Origin: an uncultured Prevotellaceae bacterium
Lineage (GTDB): Bacteria; Bacteroidota; Bacteroidia; Bacteroidales; Bacteroidaceae
NCBI GenBank assembly: GCA_900320565.1
Contig: ONSR01000001.1
Span: 1 to 64,000, forward strand
Direction of reading: 5' to 3'
DNA: 64,000 bases
Each line of letters opens with the position of its first letter. The stretch's first letter is position 1. This document shows, one piece after another, positions 17,936-26,858 of the stretch. A program made the translations under genes and the position numbers. The notes under the pieces are model-generated. The model was not told the DNA's origin and did no database searches. It saw only the letters and a program-made list of their open reading frames with translations.

Positions 17936-18979
17936 ATGGCAAAAATGAATTTTGGCGGTGTCATCGAGGAAGTTATGACCCGCGAAGAGTTCCCTCTTGA
18001 GAAAGCACGTGAGATTCTGAAGGACGAGACGATTGCCGTTATTGGCTACGGCGTACAAGGTCCCGGTCAGGCTTGCAACCTGCGCGACAACGGCTTCAAC
18101 GTGATTGTAGGCCAGCGTCAGGGCAAGACTTTCGAGAAGGCAAAGGCCGACGGATGGGTTCCAGGCGAGACGCTCTTCTCCATCGAAGAGGCTGCCGACA
18201 AGGGCACCATCGTGATGTGTCTGCTTTCCGATGCAGCTGTGATGAGCGTATGGCCCACTCTGCAGAAGTACCTCACTCCCGGCAAGGCGCTCTATTTCTC
18301 TCATGGCTTCGCAATAACTTGGAACGATCGAACTGGTTGCGTGCCATCTAAGGACATCGATGTCATCATGGTTGCCCCGAAGGGTAGCGGCACAAGCCTG
18401 CGCACCATGTTCCTCGAAGGTCGTGGCCTGAACAGCTCTTACGCAGTCTATAACGACGCAACCGGTCGTGCCCTGGACCGCACACTTGCCCTCGGCATCG
18501 GCATCGGATCGGGTTATCTCTTCGAAACAACCTTCCAGCGCGAGGCAACCAGTGACCTCACGGGCGAGCGCGGCTCTCTGATGGGTGCCATTCAGGGCTT
18601 GCTTCTGGCTCAATACGAAGTGCTCCGCGAGAACGGTCACACACCTTCTGAAGCTTTCAACGAGACTGTCGAAGAGCTCACACAAAGCCTCATGCCCCTC
18701 TTCGCACAGAAAGGTATGGACTGGATGTACGCCAACTGCTCCACCACTGCACAGCGCGGCGCTCTCGACTGGTATCCTCGTTTCCACGATGCCATCAAGC
18801 CTGTCATGCAGGAACTTTACCAAAGCGTGAAGAGCGGACACGAAGCTCAGATAAGCATCGATGCCAACTCGAAGCCCGACTACCGCGAAGGTCTGGAGAA
18901 GGAACTGGCTGCCCTGCACGACTCAGAGATGTGGCGCACAGCAGAAACCGTTCGTAAACTCCGTCCTGAGAATAACTAA
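17936..18979 (+). CDS. ilvC: Ketol-acid reductoisomerase
   Basis: 347 residues, of the class found in Bacteroidetes. It isomerises and reduces acetolactate or acetohydroxybutyrate to the dihydroxy acids used by IlvD, with Mg2+ and NAD(P)H. The N-terminal Rossmann fold has VIGYGVQGPGQACNLRDNG; the middle has MVAPKGSGTSLRTMFLEGRG, and the C-terminal knotted domain has SDLTGERGSLMGAIQGLLLA with the metal-binding acids. It has its own promoter and a bidirectional terminator directly after it, so it is likely the last gene of the ilv block. Confidence 0.96.
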   Translation: MAKMNFGGVIEEVMTREEFPLEKAREILKDETIAVIGYGVQGPGQACNLRDNGFNVIVGQRQGKTFEKAKADGWVPGETLFSIEEAADKGTIVMCLLSDAAVMSVWPTLQKYLTPGKALYFSHGFAITWNDRTGCVPSKDIDVIMVAPKGSGTSLRTMFLEGRGLNSSYAVYNDATGRALDRTLALGIGIGSGYLFETTFQREATSDLTGERGSLMGAIQGLLLAQYEVLRENGHTPSEAFNETVEELTQSLMPLFAQKGMDWMYANCSTTAQRGALDWYPRFHDAIKPVMQELYQSVKSGHEAQISIDANSKPDYREGLEKELAALHDSEMWRTAETVRKLRPENN

Positions 18980-19026
18980 TCCTCCCCTTTCTATCTCACA
19001 AAAGGAAGGATTAACGGAACAAAAAA

Positions 19027-19062
19027 AGAGGCGAGCAGCAATGCCCGCCTCTATTTTTTTTT
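19027..19062. terminator. Terminator between ilvC and the outer membrane barrel gene
   Basis: AGAGGCG (19027-19033) pairs with CGCCTCT (19046-19052), followed by a run of T on the plus strand and preceded by a run of A. It can therefore serve both converging genes. Confidence 0.85.
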
Positions 19063-19082
19063 GTTTAATTATTGACTCTTCT

Positions 19083-19586
19083 TTAGAAGTAGTAGCCAAA
19101 GCTCAGTTTCAAGCCAACCTTGGTAGCTTCCTTGAAGTGATTGAAACACATGTCAACATAAAGCGATGGCTCCAATGTAACATGATCGTTCAGGAAGAAG
19201 CAATAACCAGCTTCGAGGGGCAGATAGACATTGTGAAGAACGCTTGATTCTCCAAAATCACCACCGCTTACACCTACAAGACCATACTTGATACCTGTTC
19301 CGAAGAAGAAACCATGGTCCTGCATGTAGTAGCGGACACCAGCGCCCAAGTCAAATTGATTCGAACCAGCTACATGATCCCAACCGATAAGGCCTTTCAC
19401 CATCCAGTTGTTTACGAAGAAATAACCGCCTGCTGCTTCAATGTTCATGCAGAAACCTGGCTGCTTAGAATAACTTAGGCCAAAGCCACTCAATGAAGCA
19501 TTTACATACTTCGTACCCTTCTCGAACTGTGCTGATGCACTAAGAGTGAATGTTGCAAGAAGCAACGCAATAAAGATTTTTTTCAT
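19083..19586 (-). CDS. Outer membrane beta-barrel protein
   Basis: 167 residues with a signal peptide (MKKIFIALLLATFTLSASAQ) and a pattern of alternating hydrophobic strands, Gly/Tyr-rich, ending in ...LSFGYYF with a C-terminal Phe, as in outer membrane barrels. It resembles small OmpW/OprF-like barrels but no subfamily is recognised. Its ATG overlaps the stop of the upstream cstA copy by 4 bases (ATGA), so it is translationally coupled to the two transporters. That suggests an outer membrane role in the same uptake process (inference). Confidence 0.75.
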   Translation of the reverse strand: MKKIFIALLLATFTLSASAQFEKGTKYVNASLSGFGLSYSKQPGFCMNIEAAGGYFFVNNWMVKGLIGWDHVAGSNQFDLGAGVRYYMQDHGFFFGTGIKYGLVGVSGGDFGESSVLHNVYLPLEAGYCFFLNDHVTLEPSLYVDMCFNHFKEATKVGLKLSFGYYF

Positions 19587-21037
19587 AATGTTTGTTGTTT
19601 TTTAGGTTGTTTATAAATATATTTCAGGAAATGAAACATCTGCAAAGCCATCAAAGCAAATCCAGCAATAAGGCCCACGGGAAGAGGAAGACCAAAGCCT
19701 TCGGGGGCAACAATGATGTAGCTCGTGGTCACCACACTCATGAAGAGAGCCGGAATGAAAGCAATCCAGCAATTGTAACCTCTTCTGGTCAGCCACACCG
19801 CAGCAGCCCAAAGCATGAAACATGCCATGGTTTGATTGGTCCAGGCAAAGTAGCGCCAAAGGGCATTAAAGTCAAGGAAGAACAATCCTGTGGTGATGGC
19901 AAAGAGCGGCAGACACAGCACCAGTCGCTTCCAGATGTTTTTCTGGCTGAGATGAAGGAAGTCGGCAGCAATGAGGCGAGCGCTGCGGAAGGCGGTGTCG
20001 CCGCTTGTGATGGGCGCTGCTACCACGCCAAGAACGGCCAGCACTGCTCCCACGGCACCCATCCAGCCTACACTGATCTCCTTCACAACCACGGCAGGAC
20101 CACCCAAAGCAGCAAGCTTCTCGTAGGCCGTAGCACCAGGCTCGCCAGGGAGCATGCTGGCAAACTTAACGGCGGCGGCTGCCCAGATGAGTGCGACGAA
20201 GCCCTCCGTAATCATAGCTCCGTAGAAGACAGGGCGACCAAGACGTTCGTTTGTCAGGCACCGAGCCATTAGAGGACTCTGAGTTCCGTGGAAACCACTG
20301 ATGGCTCCACAGGCGATGGTGACGCAGAGCATGGGAAAGATGGGCAGACCTTTCGGGTGATGCGACGTGAAAGGTGCATCCGTCAGCTCCGGTATCCAAC
20401 CTTCTTTCGTGTAGATACCCCAGCAGATACCTATTGCCATAAGCAACAGGGCGAGGCCAAAAAGAGGATAAATCTTGCCGATGAGCTTGTCGATGGGCAA
20501 GAGTGTAGCAAGGATGAAGTACAGGAAAATGGCAACGAGCCAGAAGGAGTTGGAGAAGATCCAACCTTTATCGGGCGTCATCTTGTCGAGCAACTCGGCA
20601 GGCGTGGTCACGAAGACGGCACCAACCAGCACCAGCAAAACGAGCGATCCGACGCGCATCACGATTCGCATCGTCGGCCCAAGCTCGTTTCCGATAATCT
20701 CGGGCAACGATATTCCGCCCTGCCTGACAGATATCATGCCACAGAGATAGTCGTGAACAGCTCCGGCAAAAATGCAGCCAAGCACTATCCAAAGATAGGC
20801 TGCGGGGCCAAAGAGGATGCCCATGATTGCTCCGAAAATAGGGCCTGTACCTGCTATGTTGAGGAATTGTATCAAGAACACTCGCCAAGCAGGCATCGGG
20901 ATGTAGTCCACGCCATCTCGCTTGGTGTAGCAAGGCATCTGAGCCGAAGCACTCGGGCGAATCACTCGCTCAACGATTGCTCCGTAGATTAAATAGCCTA
21001 TGAGCAGGCAAACTAAGGAAACTGAGAATGTTATCAT
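19583..21037 (-). CDS. cstA: Carbon starvation protein A family transporter (copy 2)
   Basis: 484 residues with many transmembrane helices. CstA proteins import peptides and in some species pyruvate across the inner membrane. Family motifs are present: FLNIAGTGPIFGAIMGILFG, GCIFAGAVHDYLCGMISVRQGG and ACGAISGFHGTQSPLMARCL. It is about 200 residues shorter than E. coli CstA, which is usual for the short bacterial class. It is paralogous to the adjacent upstream gene along its whole length, and overlaps that gene by 4 bases and the downstream barrel gene by 4 bases. The substrate cannot be told from sequence. Confidence 0.88.
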   Translation of the reverse strand: MITFSVSLVCLLIGYLIYGAIVERVIRPSASAQMPCYTKRDGVDYIPMPAWRVFLIQFLNIAGTGPIFGAIMGILFGPAAYLWIVLGCIFAGAVHDYLCGMISVRQGGISLPEIIGNELGPTMRIVMRVGSLVLLVLVGAVFVTTPAELLDKMTPDKGWIFSNSFWLVAIFLYFILATLLPIDKLIGKIYPLFGLALLLMAIGICWGIYTKEGWIPELTDAPFTSHHPKGLPIFPMLCVTIACGAISGFHGTQSPLMARCLTNERLGRPVFYGAMITEGFVALIWAAAAVKFASMLPGEPGATAYEKLAALGGPAVVVKEISVGWMGAVGAVLAVLGVVAAPITSGDTAFRSARLIAADFLHLSQKNIWKRLVLCLPLFAITTGLFFLDFNALWRYFAWTNQTMACFMLWAAAVWLTRRGYNCWIAFIPALFMSVVTTSYIIVAPEGFGLPLPVGLIAGFALMALQMFHFLKYIYKQPKKQQTL

Positions 21038-22521
21038 CTTTTTAGATTCTTAATCAAAAATAAAAGGGACACAATGAAGGTAAATGCTCCACCTATTATA
21101 TAACCCAGAGTCGTATCCAGACCAAGGCCGTTCTCCTTGTCGATGAGGATGAAGCAGGCACTCACGGCACACATGAAGACTGCTGGGAAATAAGCAATGA
21201 GCCACGACCATCGGGGAAGGATGCCGCGGCCGTCTGTCCTGTGGCGCAGGAAATGTGCAATAGTAAAGAAGGTGAAGGTGGCAAGGACTTGGTTGAACCA
21301 AGAGACGTAGAGCCACAAGACCTTGAAACTGCTGACGTTGAGCATGACGATGGCGACGGCAAACAGCGGGGCGGTGAGCAAGAGACGGTTGAGGAGCGGC
21401 TTCTGGTCGTAATGACTGAAGTCGGCAACTATCATGCGAGCCGCACGAAAAGCACTTCCGCCCGTGCTCATAGGGGCTGCCACGATGCCCAGCACGGCCA
21501 GTACAAGACCCGCGCTACCAAGCCAGTCGTTGCACATCCGCTCTACCAAAAGGCCGGGGTTCATCTTGACCGTGCCACAATTAGTCATGGCGTTATAAAG
21601 CTTCTCGTAGGGCGTGGTGCCTGCGATGTCGAGCATATCGACGAACTTAATGGCAGCAGCCGCCCAGATGAGCGCAACCACGCCTTCTGTCACCATGGCA
21701 CCATAGAAGCAACGAAGGCCGTACTTCTCGTTCTTGATGCAGCGAGCCATCATGGGGCTTTGCGTGGCATGGAAGCCGCTCACTGCTCCGCAAGCTATCG
21801 TGATGAAAAGCCCGGGGAATAGCGGCGTGTAGGGAACAGGGTAATGATCGCTGAAGGCTTCGGCGATGCCGGGGATGTTGCCTTCATGCGTGAAGATGCC
21901 AAAGCCGATGAGAACGGCCATGATGAGCAGCGCAGCGCCAAAGATGGGATAGACTGTGCCGATGACTTTGCTGATGGAAAAGACTGTAACGGCAAGGTAG
22001 AAGACAAGGATGAGGACAGTCCAGATGAGGTTGGTGTCGCCGACATCAAACAGTCTGACGGTCAGCTGGTCCATCAATCCGGCAGGAATCAGCACAAACG
22101 ATGCGCCCACACATATCATCAGGACGAGCGTCACCACACGCATCACCAGTCGGCACGCGCTTCCCAGCTCGTCGCCTATTATCTCGGGCAAGCCCATACC
22201 GCCTCGCCGGATGCTTATCATGCCGGACATATAGTCGTGCATTGCGCCGCCGAGGATGCAGCCAAGCACTATCCAGAGGAACGCAGCAGGTCCGTAGAGC
22301 ACACCCATCATGGCGCCGAAGATGGGACCTGTGCCAGCGATGTTGAGGAACTGCACTGTATAGACCTTCCACGTCGGCATCGGGATGTAGTCGGCTCCAT
22401 CCTGCTTCGTGTAGCAAGGCGTTTTGCGATTCGGGTCAACGCCGAACACTTTCTCTACAAATGTGCCGTAGATAAAATATCCGAGCACCAACAGAGCCAA
22501 CGCTATACAAAATGTGACCAT
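21034..22521 (-). CDS. cstA: Carbon starvation protein A family transporter (copy 1)
   Basis: 495 residues, first gene of a three-gene coupled operon. It has the same motifs as its neighbour: FLNIAGTGPIFGAMMGVLYG, HDYMSGMISIRRGGMGLPEI and ACGAVSGFHATQSPMMARCI. The two copies are clearly related but well diverged, so the duplication is old or involves specialised partners. The upstream gap (22522-22636) holds GTAAGATGT direct repeats and divergent promoters; the gene on the other side runs the opposite way. An inner membrane location is expected. Confidence 0.88.
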   Translation of the reverse strand: MVTFCIALALLVLGYFIYGTFVEKVFGVDPNRKTPCYTKQDGADYIPMPTWKVYTVQFLNIAGTGPIFGAMMGVLYGPAAFLWIVLGCILGGAMHDYMSGMISIRRGGMGLPEIIGDELGSACRLVMRVVTLVLMICVGASFVLIPAGLMDQLTVRLFDVGDTNLIWTVLILVFYLAVTVFSISKVIGTVYPIFGAALLIMAVLIGFGIFTHEGNIPGIAEAFSDHYPVPYTPLFPGLFITIACGAVSGFHATQSPMMARCIKNEKYGLRCFYGAMVTEGVVALIWAAAAIKFVDMLDIAGTTPYEKLYNAMTNCGTVKMNPGLLVERMCNDWLGSAGLVLAVLGIVAAPMSTGGSAFRAARMIVADFSHYDQKPLLNRLLLTAPLFAVAIVMLNVSSFKVLWLYVSWFNQVLATFTFFTIAHFLRHRTDGRGILPRWSWLIAYFPAVFMCAVSACFILIDKENGLGLDTTLGYIIGGAFTFIVSLLFLIKNLKR

Positions 22522-22624
22522 AATAGGACGTAAGATGTAAGATGTCTGATGTAAGATGTTCTTTTGATGCTACAAAGTTACAAAAAAATCTTCATTCAAC
22601 ACTCTTAATTCTTCACTTTTTTCG

Positions 22625-22632
22625 TATCTTTG
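22625..22632 (+). promoter_or_regulatory. -7 box immediately before the GHL10 gene
   Basis: TATCTTTG ends only 4 bases before the ATG at 22637. Transcription from this box would start at or beside the start codon, giving a leaderless or near-leaderless mRNA. No good TTTG is seen at -33. Confidence 0.5.
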
Positions 22633-22636
22633 TGGC

Positions 22637-24175
22637 ATGAAACATACATTATATATTATTATATACCTCTTTGCCTCCCTTTTCAGCACTTTTTCTGAGG
22701 CACAGAGCCTACATAAGAAGAGCGATTTTCTACCCAAAACTATCACTCCAGCCTTGGAGGAGGACGAAAATCTGCTCCCTTATCTGTATTCCCCTCTTGC
22801 TCCCAAATATGAGGTCCGAGCTGTTTGGCTGACCACAATCATGGGCTTAGACTGGCCGAAGACGAGGGCCACAAATGCGATAAACAGGGAGGCTCAGAAG
22901 GAAGAACTCTGCGAGTTGCTCGACCAGCTACAGGCCTGCCGCATCAATACGGTGGTCCTGCAGACCAGGATTCGCGGCTCAGTCATCTATCCAAGCGAAA
23001 TAGAGCCTTGGGATGTCTGCCTGACCGGCACTTTCGACCGCGACCCGGGCTACGACCCGCTTGCCTTCGCTATCGAGGAAGCCCATAAACGCGGGATGGA
23101 ACTTCATGCCTGGATAGTCACCGTTCCTGCCTTCAAGATAGAAAACGCCAAGAAGATGGGCAAGCGGAGCCTATTCAAGACACATCCCGAACTGCTGAAG
23201 AAGCATGGCGACCAATACTATCTCGACCCAGGTTTGCCTGGCTCTTCTGCCTATCTCACCAAGCTTTGCAAGGAGATTGTAACAGGTTATGATGTTGATG
23301 GCATACACTTCGACTACATCCGCTACCCAGAGAATCCTGAGTCATTCGCAGATGCAGCCACCTTCAAGAAGTACGGAAACGGCCAGAGCAAGCGGTCATG
23401 GCGAGAGCAGAACATCACCAAGATGGTTCGAGACGCCTATGAAGCCGTGAAAGACATCAAGCCTTGGGTACGCGTAAGTTGCTCTCCTGTAGGCAAATAC
23501 AAAGACTTGAGTCGCTACTCTGCAAAGGGCTGGTCAGCACTGGGAGCAGTTTATCAGGACGCTCAAGGCTGGCTTCGCGAGGGCATCATGGACATGCTTC
23601 TGCCGATGATGTACTTCCAGGGCGACCACTTCTACCCGTTCGCTGTCGATTGGAAGGAGCATGACTATGGTCGGACAGTTGCTCCTGGACTCGGCATCTA
23701 TTTCCTCCATTCAAAAGAGAAAGACTGGGATTGGGGCATCATCCAGCGAGAGCTCTGCTACCTCAGGCAGATGGGACTGGGCGGGCAGGCTTATTTCCGC
23801 AGCCAGTTCCTGACCGACAACACGAAAGGCATCTACGATTATCTGCAGAAGACCTTCTATCCCTACCCTGCCCTGCTACCTCCCATGACTTGGCAAAGCA
23901 CATCGAAGCCTCAGAAGCCCTGGCTTGTATCGAGGGAAAGAGTTGGCGGCGTCAATGAAAAGATTGAGTGGACGACGGAAACGGAGAATTGCAGGTTTGT
24001 AATTTATGCTAGCAAGAAGGTGCCAGTCGATACGAGCAATCCGAAAAATATCGTCAGAGTAAGCTACGACACAAGCTACACTTATAGCCTGCTTAGCGCT
24101 TATTATCGTGGCTATCATCTCGCTATCACAGCCCTCGACCGCTACGGAAACGAGAGCCCCGCACTGGAGCTTTAG
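22637..24175 (+). CDS. Secreted glycoside hydrolase-like 10 (GHL10/YngK-type) protein
   Basis: 512 residues with an N-terminal signal peptide ending near TFSEAQ. The central TIM barrel (about 58-400) matches the GHL10 family: EVRAVWLTTIMGLDWP, VVLQTRIRGSVIYPSEIEPW, AHKRGMELHAWIVTVPAF and GYDVDGIHFDYIRYP, where the Asp/Tyr-rich strand forms the active-site region. A fibronectin-like tail (about 415-510) follows, ending YHLAITALDRYGNESP. Members are thought to act on peptidoglycan or other glycans, but the substrate is unproven. The gene is monocistronic with a promoter at the ATG, and repeat array D begins 5 bases after its stop. Confidence 0.82.
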   Translation: MKHTLYIIIYLFASLFSTFSEAQSLHKKSDFLPKTITPALEEDENLLPYLYSPLAPKYEVRAVWLTTIMGLDWPKTRATNAINREAQKEELCELLDQLQACRINTVVLQTRIRGSVIYPSEIEPWDVCLTGTFDRDPGYDPLAFAIEEAHKRGMELHAWIVTVPAFKIENAKKMGKRSLFKTHPELLKKHGDQYYLDPGLPGSSAYLTKLCKEIVTGYDVDGIHFDYIRYPENPESFADAATFKKYGNGQSKRSWREQNITKMVRDAYEAVKDIKPWVRVSCSPVGKYKDLSRYSAKGWSALGAVYQDAQGWLREGIMDMLLPMMYFQGDHFYPFAVDWKEHDYGRTVAPGLGIYFLHSKEKDWDWGIIQRELCYLRQMGLGGQAYFRSQFLTDNTKGIYDYLQKTFYPYPALLPPMTWQSTSKPQKPWLVSRERVGGVNEKIEWTTETENCRFVIYASKKVPVDTSNPKNIVRVSYDTSYTYSLLSAYYRGYHLAITALDRYGNESPALEL

Positions 24176-24179
24176 AAAC

Positions 24180-24267
24180 GTAACGTGTTGTGTTGGGCAA
24201 CGTAACGTGTTAAGTTTGGCAAGTTAACGTGCTGTGTTGGGCAATGTGACGTGTTAAGTTTTACGTT
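24180..24267. repeat. 22-bp-period palindrome array D (core GTAACGTGTTAA)
   Basis: Cores start at 24180 (GTAACGTGTTGT), 24202 (GTAACGTGTTAA), 24224 (TTAACGTGCTGT) and 24246 (GTGACGTGTTAA). Spacers are GTTGGGCAAC, GTTTGGCAAG, GTTGGGCAAT and GTTTTACGTT. The array starts 5 bases after the GHL10 stop. It opens the 400-base gene-free stretch 24176-24576. Confidence 0.9.
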
Positions 24268-24367
24268 TTATGCTGCCTAAATCAACCGCAATATGTGATT
24301 TCTCAGCATTTCCAACATCGTCCGTTTTGCTAACAAGCTGATATTCAATGGTATCTTCCTTATAAGT

Positions 24368-24572
24368 GTGACATGTGACGTTGTGACATGTGACATTAAG
24401 GAGGTTCCGAGTTGTTCATTTTCCTGGAATGCCCATCAGTAAAGGTATATACTATATATTATAATAGTATATATATTATAATATATTAATATATAATAAC
24501 TTATATTATACTACACTGCTGTATGCAATCTGGAAGGGGCTTAATGTCACATGTCACAATGTCACATGTCAC
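24368..24572. repeat. 205-base element with near-perfect 27-30-bp terminal inverted repeats
   Basis: Left arm 24368-24397 is two GTGACATGTGAC units 15 bases apart; right arm 24543-24572 is two GTCACATGTCAC units 15 bases apart, the reverse complement with one mismatch. Partial pairing continues inward (AAGGAGGTTCC against GGAAGGGGCTT). The interior is AT-rich (ATATATTATAATA tracts) with no gene. It lies between two converging genes, 4 bases from the stop of the minus-strand one. It may be a transcribed hairpin or a MITE-like element. Confidence 0.75.
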
Positions 24573-24576
24573 AAAA

Positions 24577-26484
24577 TCACCTCGTGTTGTGCATGAGTCT
24601 GAAGCCCGAGAGACGATCATAACGAGCTCCCTGCTGACGAAAATAGACCAGCACCTCATACTCGTTTTCGGTCTCATAGAAGCTGCCCATCGTACGCTGC
24701 ATCAAGCCGTCCTTTTGGATGAATTCGTAGCTGTAATAGCCTTGCTTCAATAGGATGGCAGCATGATAGCATTCGCGGGCTTCATCGTATTCCATCTTAC
24801 AATCGGGGTTGAACGTTTGGCCTGCCCACCAGCCGCTCACATACACATCACCACCTTCCAATCGAGGACTCTCGAGGAAGAAGTGTACGACCACGTATTC
24901 AGCCGTCGTCCAATCATCGTAATTGTCTGAACTCCTGACCACATAGACGCCGTTCTGGTCTTCTGTATAGCTGTATGAATGGTCTATCACGGCTGGGAAG
25001 AGCGTTGCATGATAATAAGGCTCAAACCAATCGATGCGGTCCACTCCAGTTGCCGTTCTGTGCACGTCAAGAATCTCAAAACGATGATATTCGTTTCCAG
25101 CTGGGAAGATGAGGTTGCGATTGTGCGTAAACTCGATTCCGTTAGGCTTACGGACGTTCGGAACAAGACCTTCTACCCTACTGTCCCAACGTCGATTCTG
25201 CATGACGACAACCTTCAGTTCCTGTTCTGGGTCGATAACAGCAAGGCTTCCGTAGCCGATTGAAAGCGTCATTTGATGATGGCGGTCATTAAAGTCAACA
25301 TCGGTGTTGCTGCTCAATTGGGCTATGATGCCAGCCTCGCGCTCATAAATGCAGAAACGAGCTTCCAGAACTGGCGAGTCCTCTTCATCCTCTTCGTAAA
25401 TGAGAACGCGATAGTTGCCGCTTAAACGAAGTCGAAGCTCCTTATTAGGGATGCGAAGCTTGTAGTGCGTATAGATTTGGGTAGTGTTGAAGCTCTTCTC
25501 GAAATCTTCGACAAGTTGGTCATTTAGACCTTCAAGGTAGTCGCTCTCAAAGATGCCATCTGTCACATTCCAATCCCAATCACAATGGTCGATGTGGTAA
25601 CGATAGCGCTTGTAATCGTGGCTCATCTCGTCCCATTCGATGTCGATATACTGGCGGCTTGCATAAAGGAGATATGGCGGCAAAGTGGGGTCGTCATCGA
25701 CGGTTAAGGTGAGCGTCTTGATGTTTCGGTTGAAGATTTGCTGGGTCTGGGCATTAATTGACAACGGACAACTGACAATTGACAACAGGAGGATAAGGAT
25801 GCGAAGGATGCTCCCTTCGCTCTTGGATGAGTCGTTTTCGCCTTTCAGGACAGGCAGTTGCCAATGGAACTTGACTGCCAGACAGCGGATAAGAATGACG
25901 ATGAAAGAGCTGAGCAAGGCACTTATCTCAACACTCAATCCAAGCTCCAGGCAAGCAACGTAAGCCACCCCGCCAGCCACACAAGCAAGGGCATAAATCT
26001 CGCTACGGAAGATGAGCGGAACGTCGTTCATCAGGACATCGCGAATGATGCCACCACCGGCTCCAGTCACAGCTCCCATCGTGATTGCTACCCAATAGGG
26101 ATGCCCGAATGTAAGTGCCTTTTCGAGGCCAACCACATTGAAGAGCGCAAGACCGATGGTATCGAAGATGAACCAAGTATAGTTGTGGTGGATGATGTAC
26201 TTGCCGAACATTCCTACAGCCAGTACGGCCAGGGCACAACAGACGAAATAGCTGCCGTTCGTCATCCAAAACGGATTGACGCCCAGCATGAGGTCGCGAA
26301 TCGTGCCGCCGCCAATAGCAGTTGCCATACCCACAATCCAAGCTCCGAAGATGTCGAAATGCTTGGTCGAGGAAAGACGAACGCCAGAGATTGCAAAGGC
26401 GAAAGTGCCGATGAACTCAATAATGACGAACGTGACAGGCAACCTCAACGTATCGCCCATGTCCTGCAGGAATTCCAAGAGCAT
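24577..26484 (-). CDS. Fusion of a TRIC-type membrane channel with a DUF5103 (T9SS plug-like) protein
   Basis: 635 residues. Residues 1-211 form a TRIC/UPF0126 membrane protein with the paired motifs GGGTIRD (58-64) and GAGGGIIRD (141-149). Residues about 224-246 (SILRILILLLSIVSCPLSIN plus AQ) look like a signal peptide core. Residues about 247-635 match DUF5103, known in Bacteroidetes as a periplasmic type IX secretion plug-like protein (YIDIEWDEMSHDYKRYRYHI, WDWNVTDGIFESDYLEG, YVSGWWAG). No stop and no ATG or GTG separates the two halves in this frame, so as read they are one protein. The segment joining them is encoded by TTGTCAATTGTCAG-type repeats that elsewhere are intergenic. A lost stop or sequencing error between two genes is the alternative. 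Confidence 0.75.
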   Translation of the reverse strand: MLLEFLQDMGDTLRLPVTFVIIEFIGTFAFAISGVRLSSTKHFDIFGAWIVGMATAIGGGTIRDLMLGVNPFWMTNGSYFVCCALAVLAVGMFGKYIIHHNYTWFIFDTIGLALFNVVGLEKALTFGHPYWVAITMGAVTGAGGGIIRDVLMNDVPLIFRSEIYALACVAGGVAYVACLELGLSVEISALLSSFIVILIRCLAVKFHWQLPVLKGENDSSKSEGSILRILILLLSIVSCPLSINAQTQQIFNRNIKTLTLTVDDDPTLPPYLLYASRQYIDIEWDEMSHDYKRYRYHIDHCDWDWNVTDGIFESDYLEGLNDQLVEDFEKSFNTTQIYTHYKLRIPNKELRLRLSGNYRVLIYEEDEEDSPVLEARFCIYEREAGIIAQLSSNTDVDFNDRHHQMTLSIGYGSLAVIDPEQELKVVVMQNRRWDSRVEGLVPNVRKPNGIEFTHNRNLIFPAGNEYHRFEILDVHRTATGVDRIDWFEPYYHATLFPAVIDHSYSYTEDQNGVYVVRSSDNYDDWTTAEYVVVHFFLESPRLEGGDVYVSGWWAGQTFNPDCKMEYDEARECYHAAILLKQGYYSYEFIQKDGLMQRTMGSFYETENEYEVLVYFRQQGARYDRLSGFRLMHNTR

Positions 26485-26516
26485 AACTCTTAACTTTTAA
26501 CTCTTAATTCTTAACT

Positions 26517-26564
26517 CTTTTCCGCGCATTAAAAGCGCGCCTTGCTGCTAGAGCATGCAAGAAC
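26517..26564. repeat. Dispersed 48-bp double-hairpin repeat, copy 1
   Basis: TTTCCGCGCATTAAAAGCGC then GCCTTGCTGCTAGAGCATGCAAGAAC in part; the GCGC..GCGC and TTGC..GCAA parts form two small stems. A second copy with few differences lies at 30887-30934. Here it is flanked by AACTCTTAACTTTT direct repeats. Confidence 0.7.
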
Positions 26565-26591
26565 TCTTAACTTTTAACTCTTAACTCTTAA

Positions 26592-26858
26592 CTACTCCGT
26601 CAGTCCTACTTTCGTCCATTCGTCGAGTAATGCCTGAGCATCACGTTTTGCCGTTTCAGCATCGACTTCGTATTCCTGTTGAAGCAAGGAAGCCATTGTC
26701 TCGACGTCGAAGTCTTTATCGACAACGTTTTTCCAAAGGTAAGTAGCCGATTCGTTCAGGCTAATGACCTTGTTGAAGTCGATATTCTCAATTCCATAAG
26801 CCACGATGATGTGCTCTCCACAAACGTCTCGCAGCTCAAATCCTTTCTTGATTCTCAT
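26592..26858 (-). CDS. PqqD-family protein (RiPP recognition element)
   Basis: 88 residues, the whole length being a PqqD-like winged-helix domain (RIKKGFELRDVCGEHIIVAY, then LNESATYLWKNV and the YEVDAETAKRDAQALLDEW helix). Such domains bind leader peptides and present them to modifying enzymes in RiPP pathways. Its ATG overlaps the stop of the S26 peptidase gene by 4 bases, making it the last gene of a four-gene operon. No radical SAM enzyme, cyclase or obvious precursor peptide is seen nearby, so the client is unknown. Confidence 0.8.
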   Translation of the reverse strand: MRIKKGFELRDVCGEHIIVAYGIENIDFNKVISLNESATYLWKNVVDKDFDVETMASLLQQEYEVDAETAKRDAQALLDEWTKVGLTE

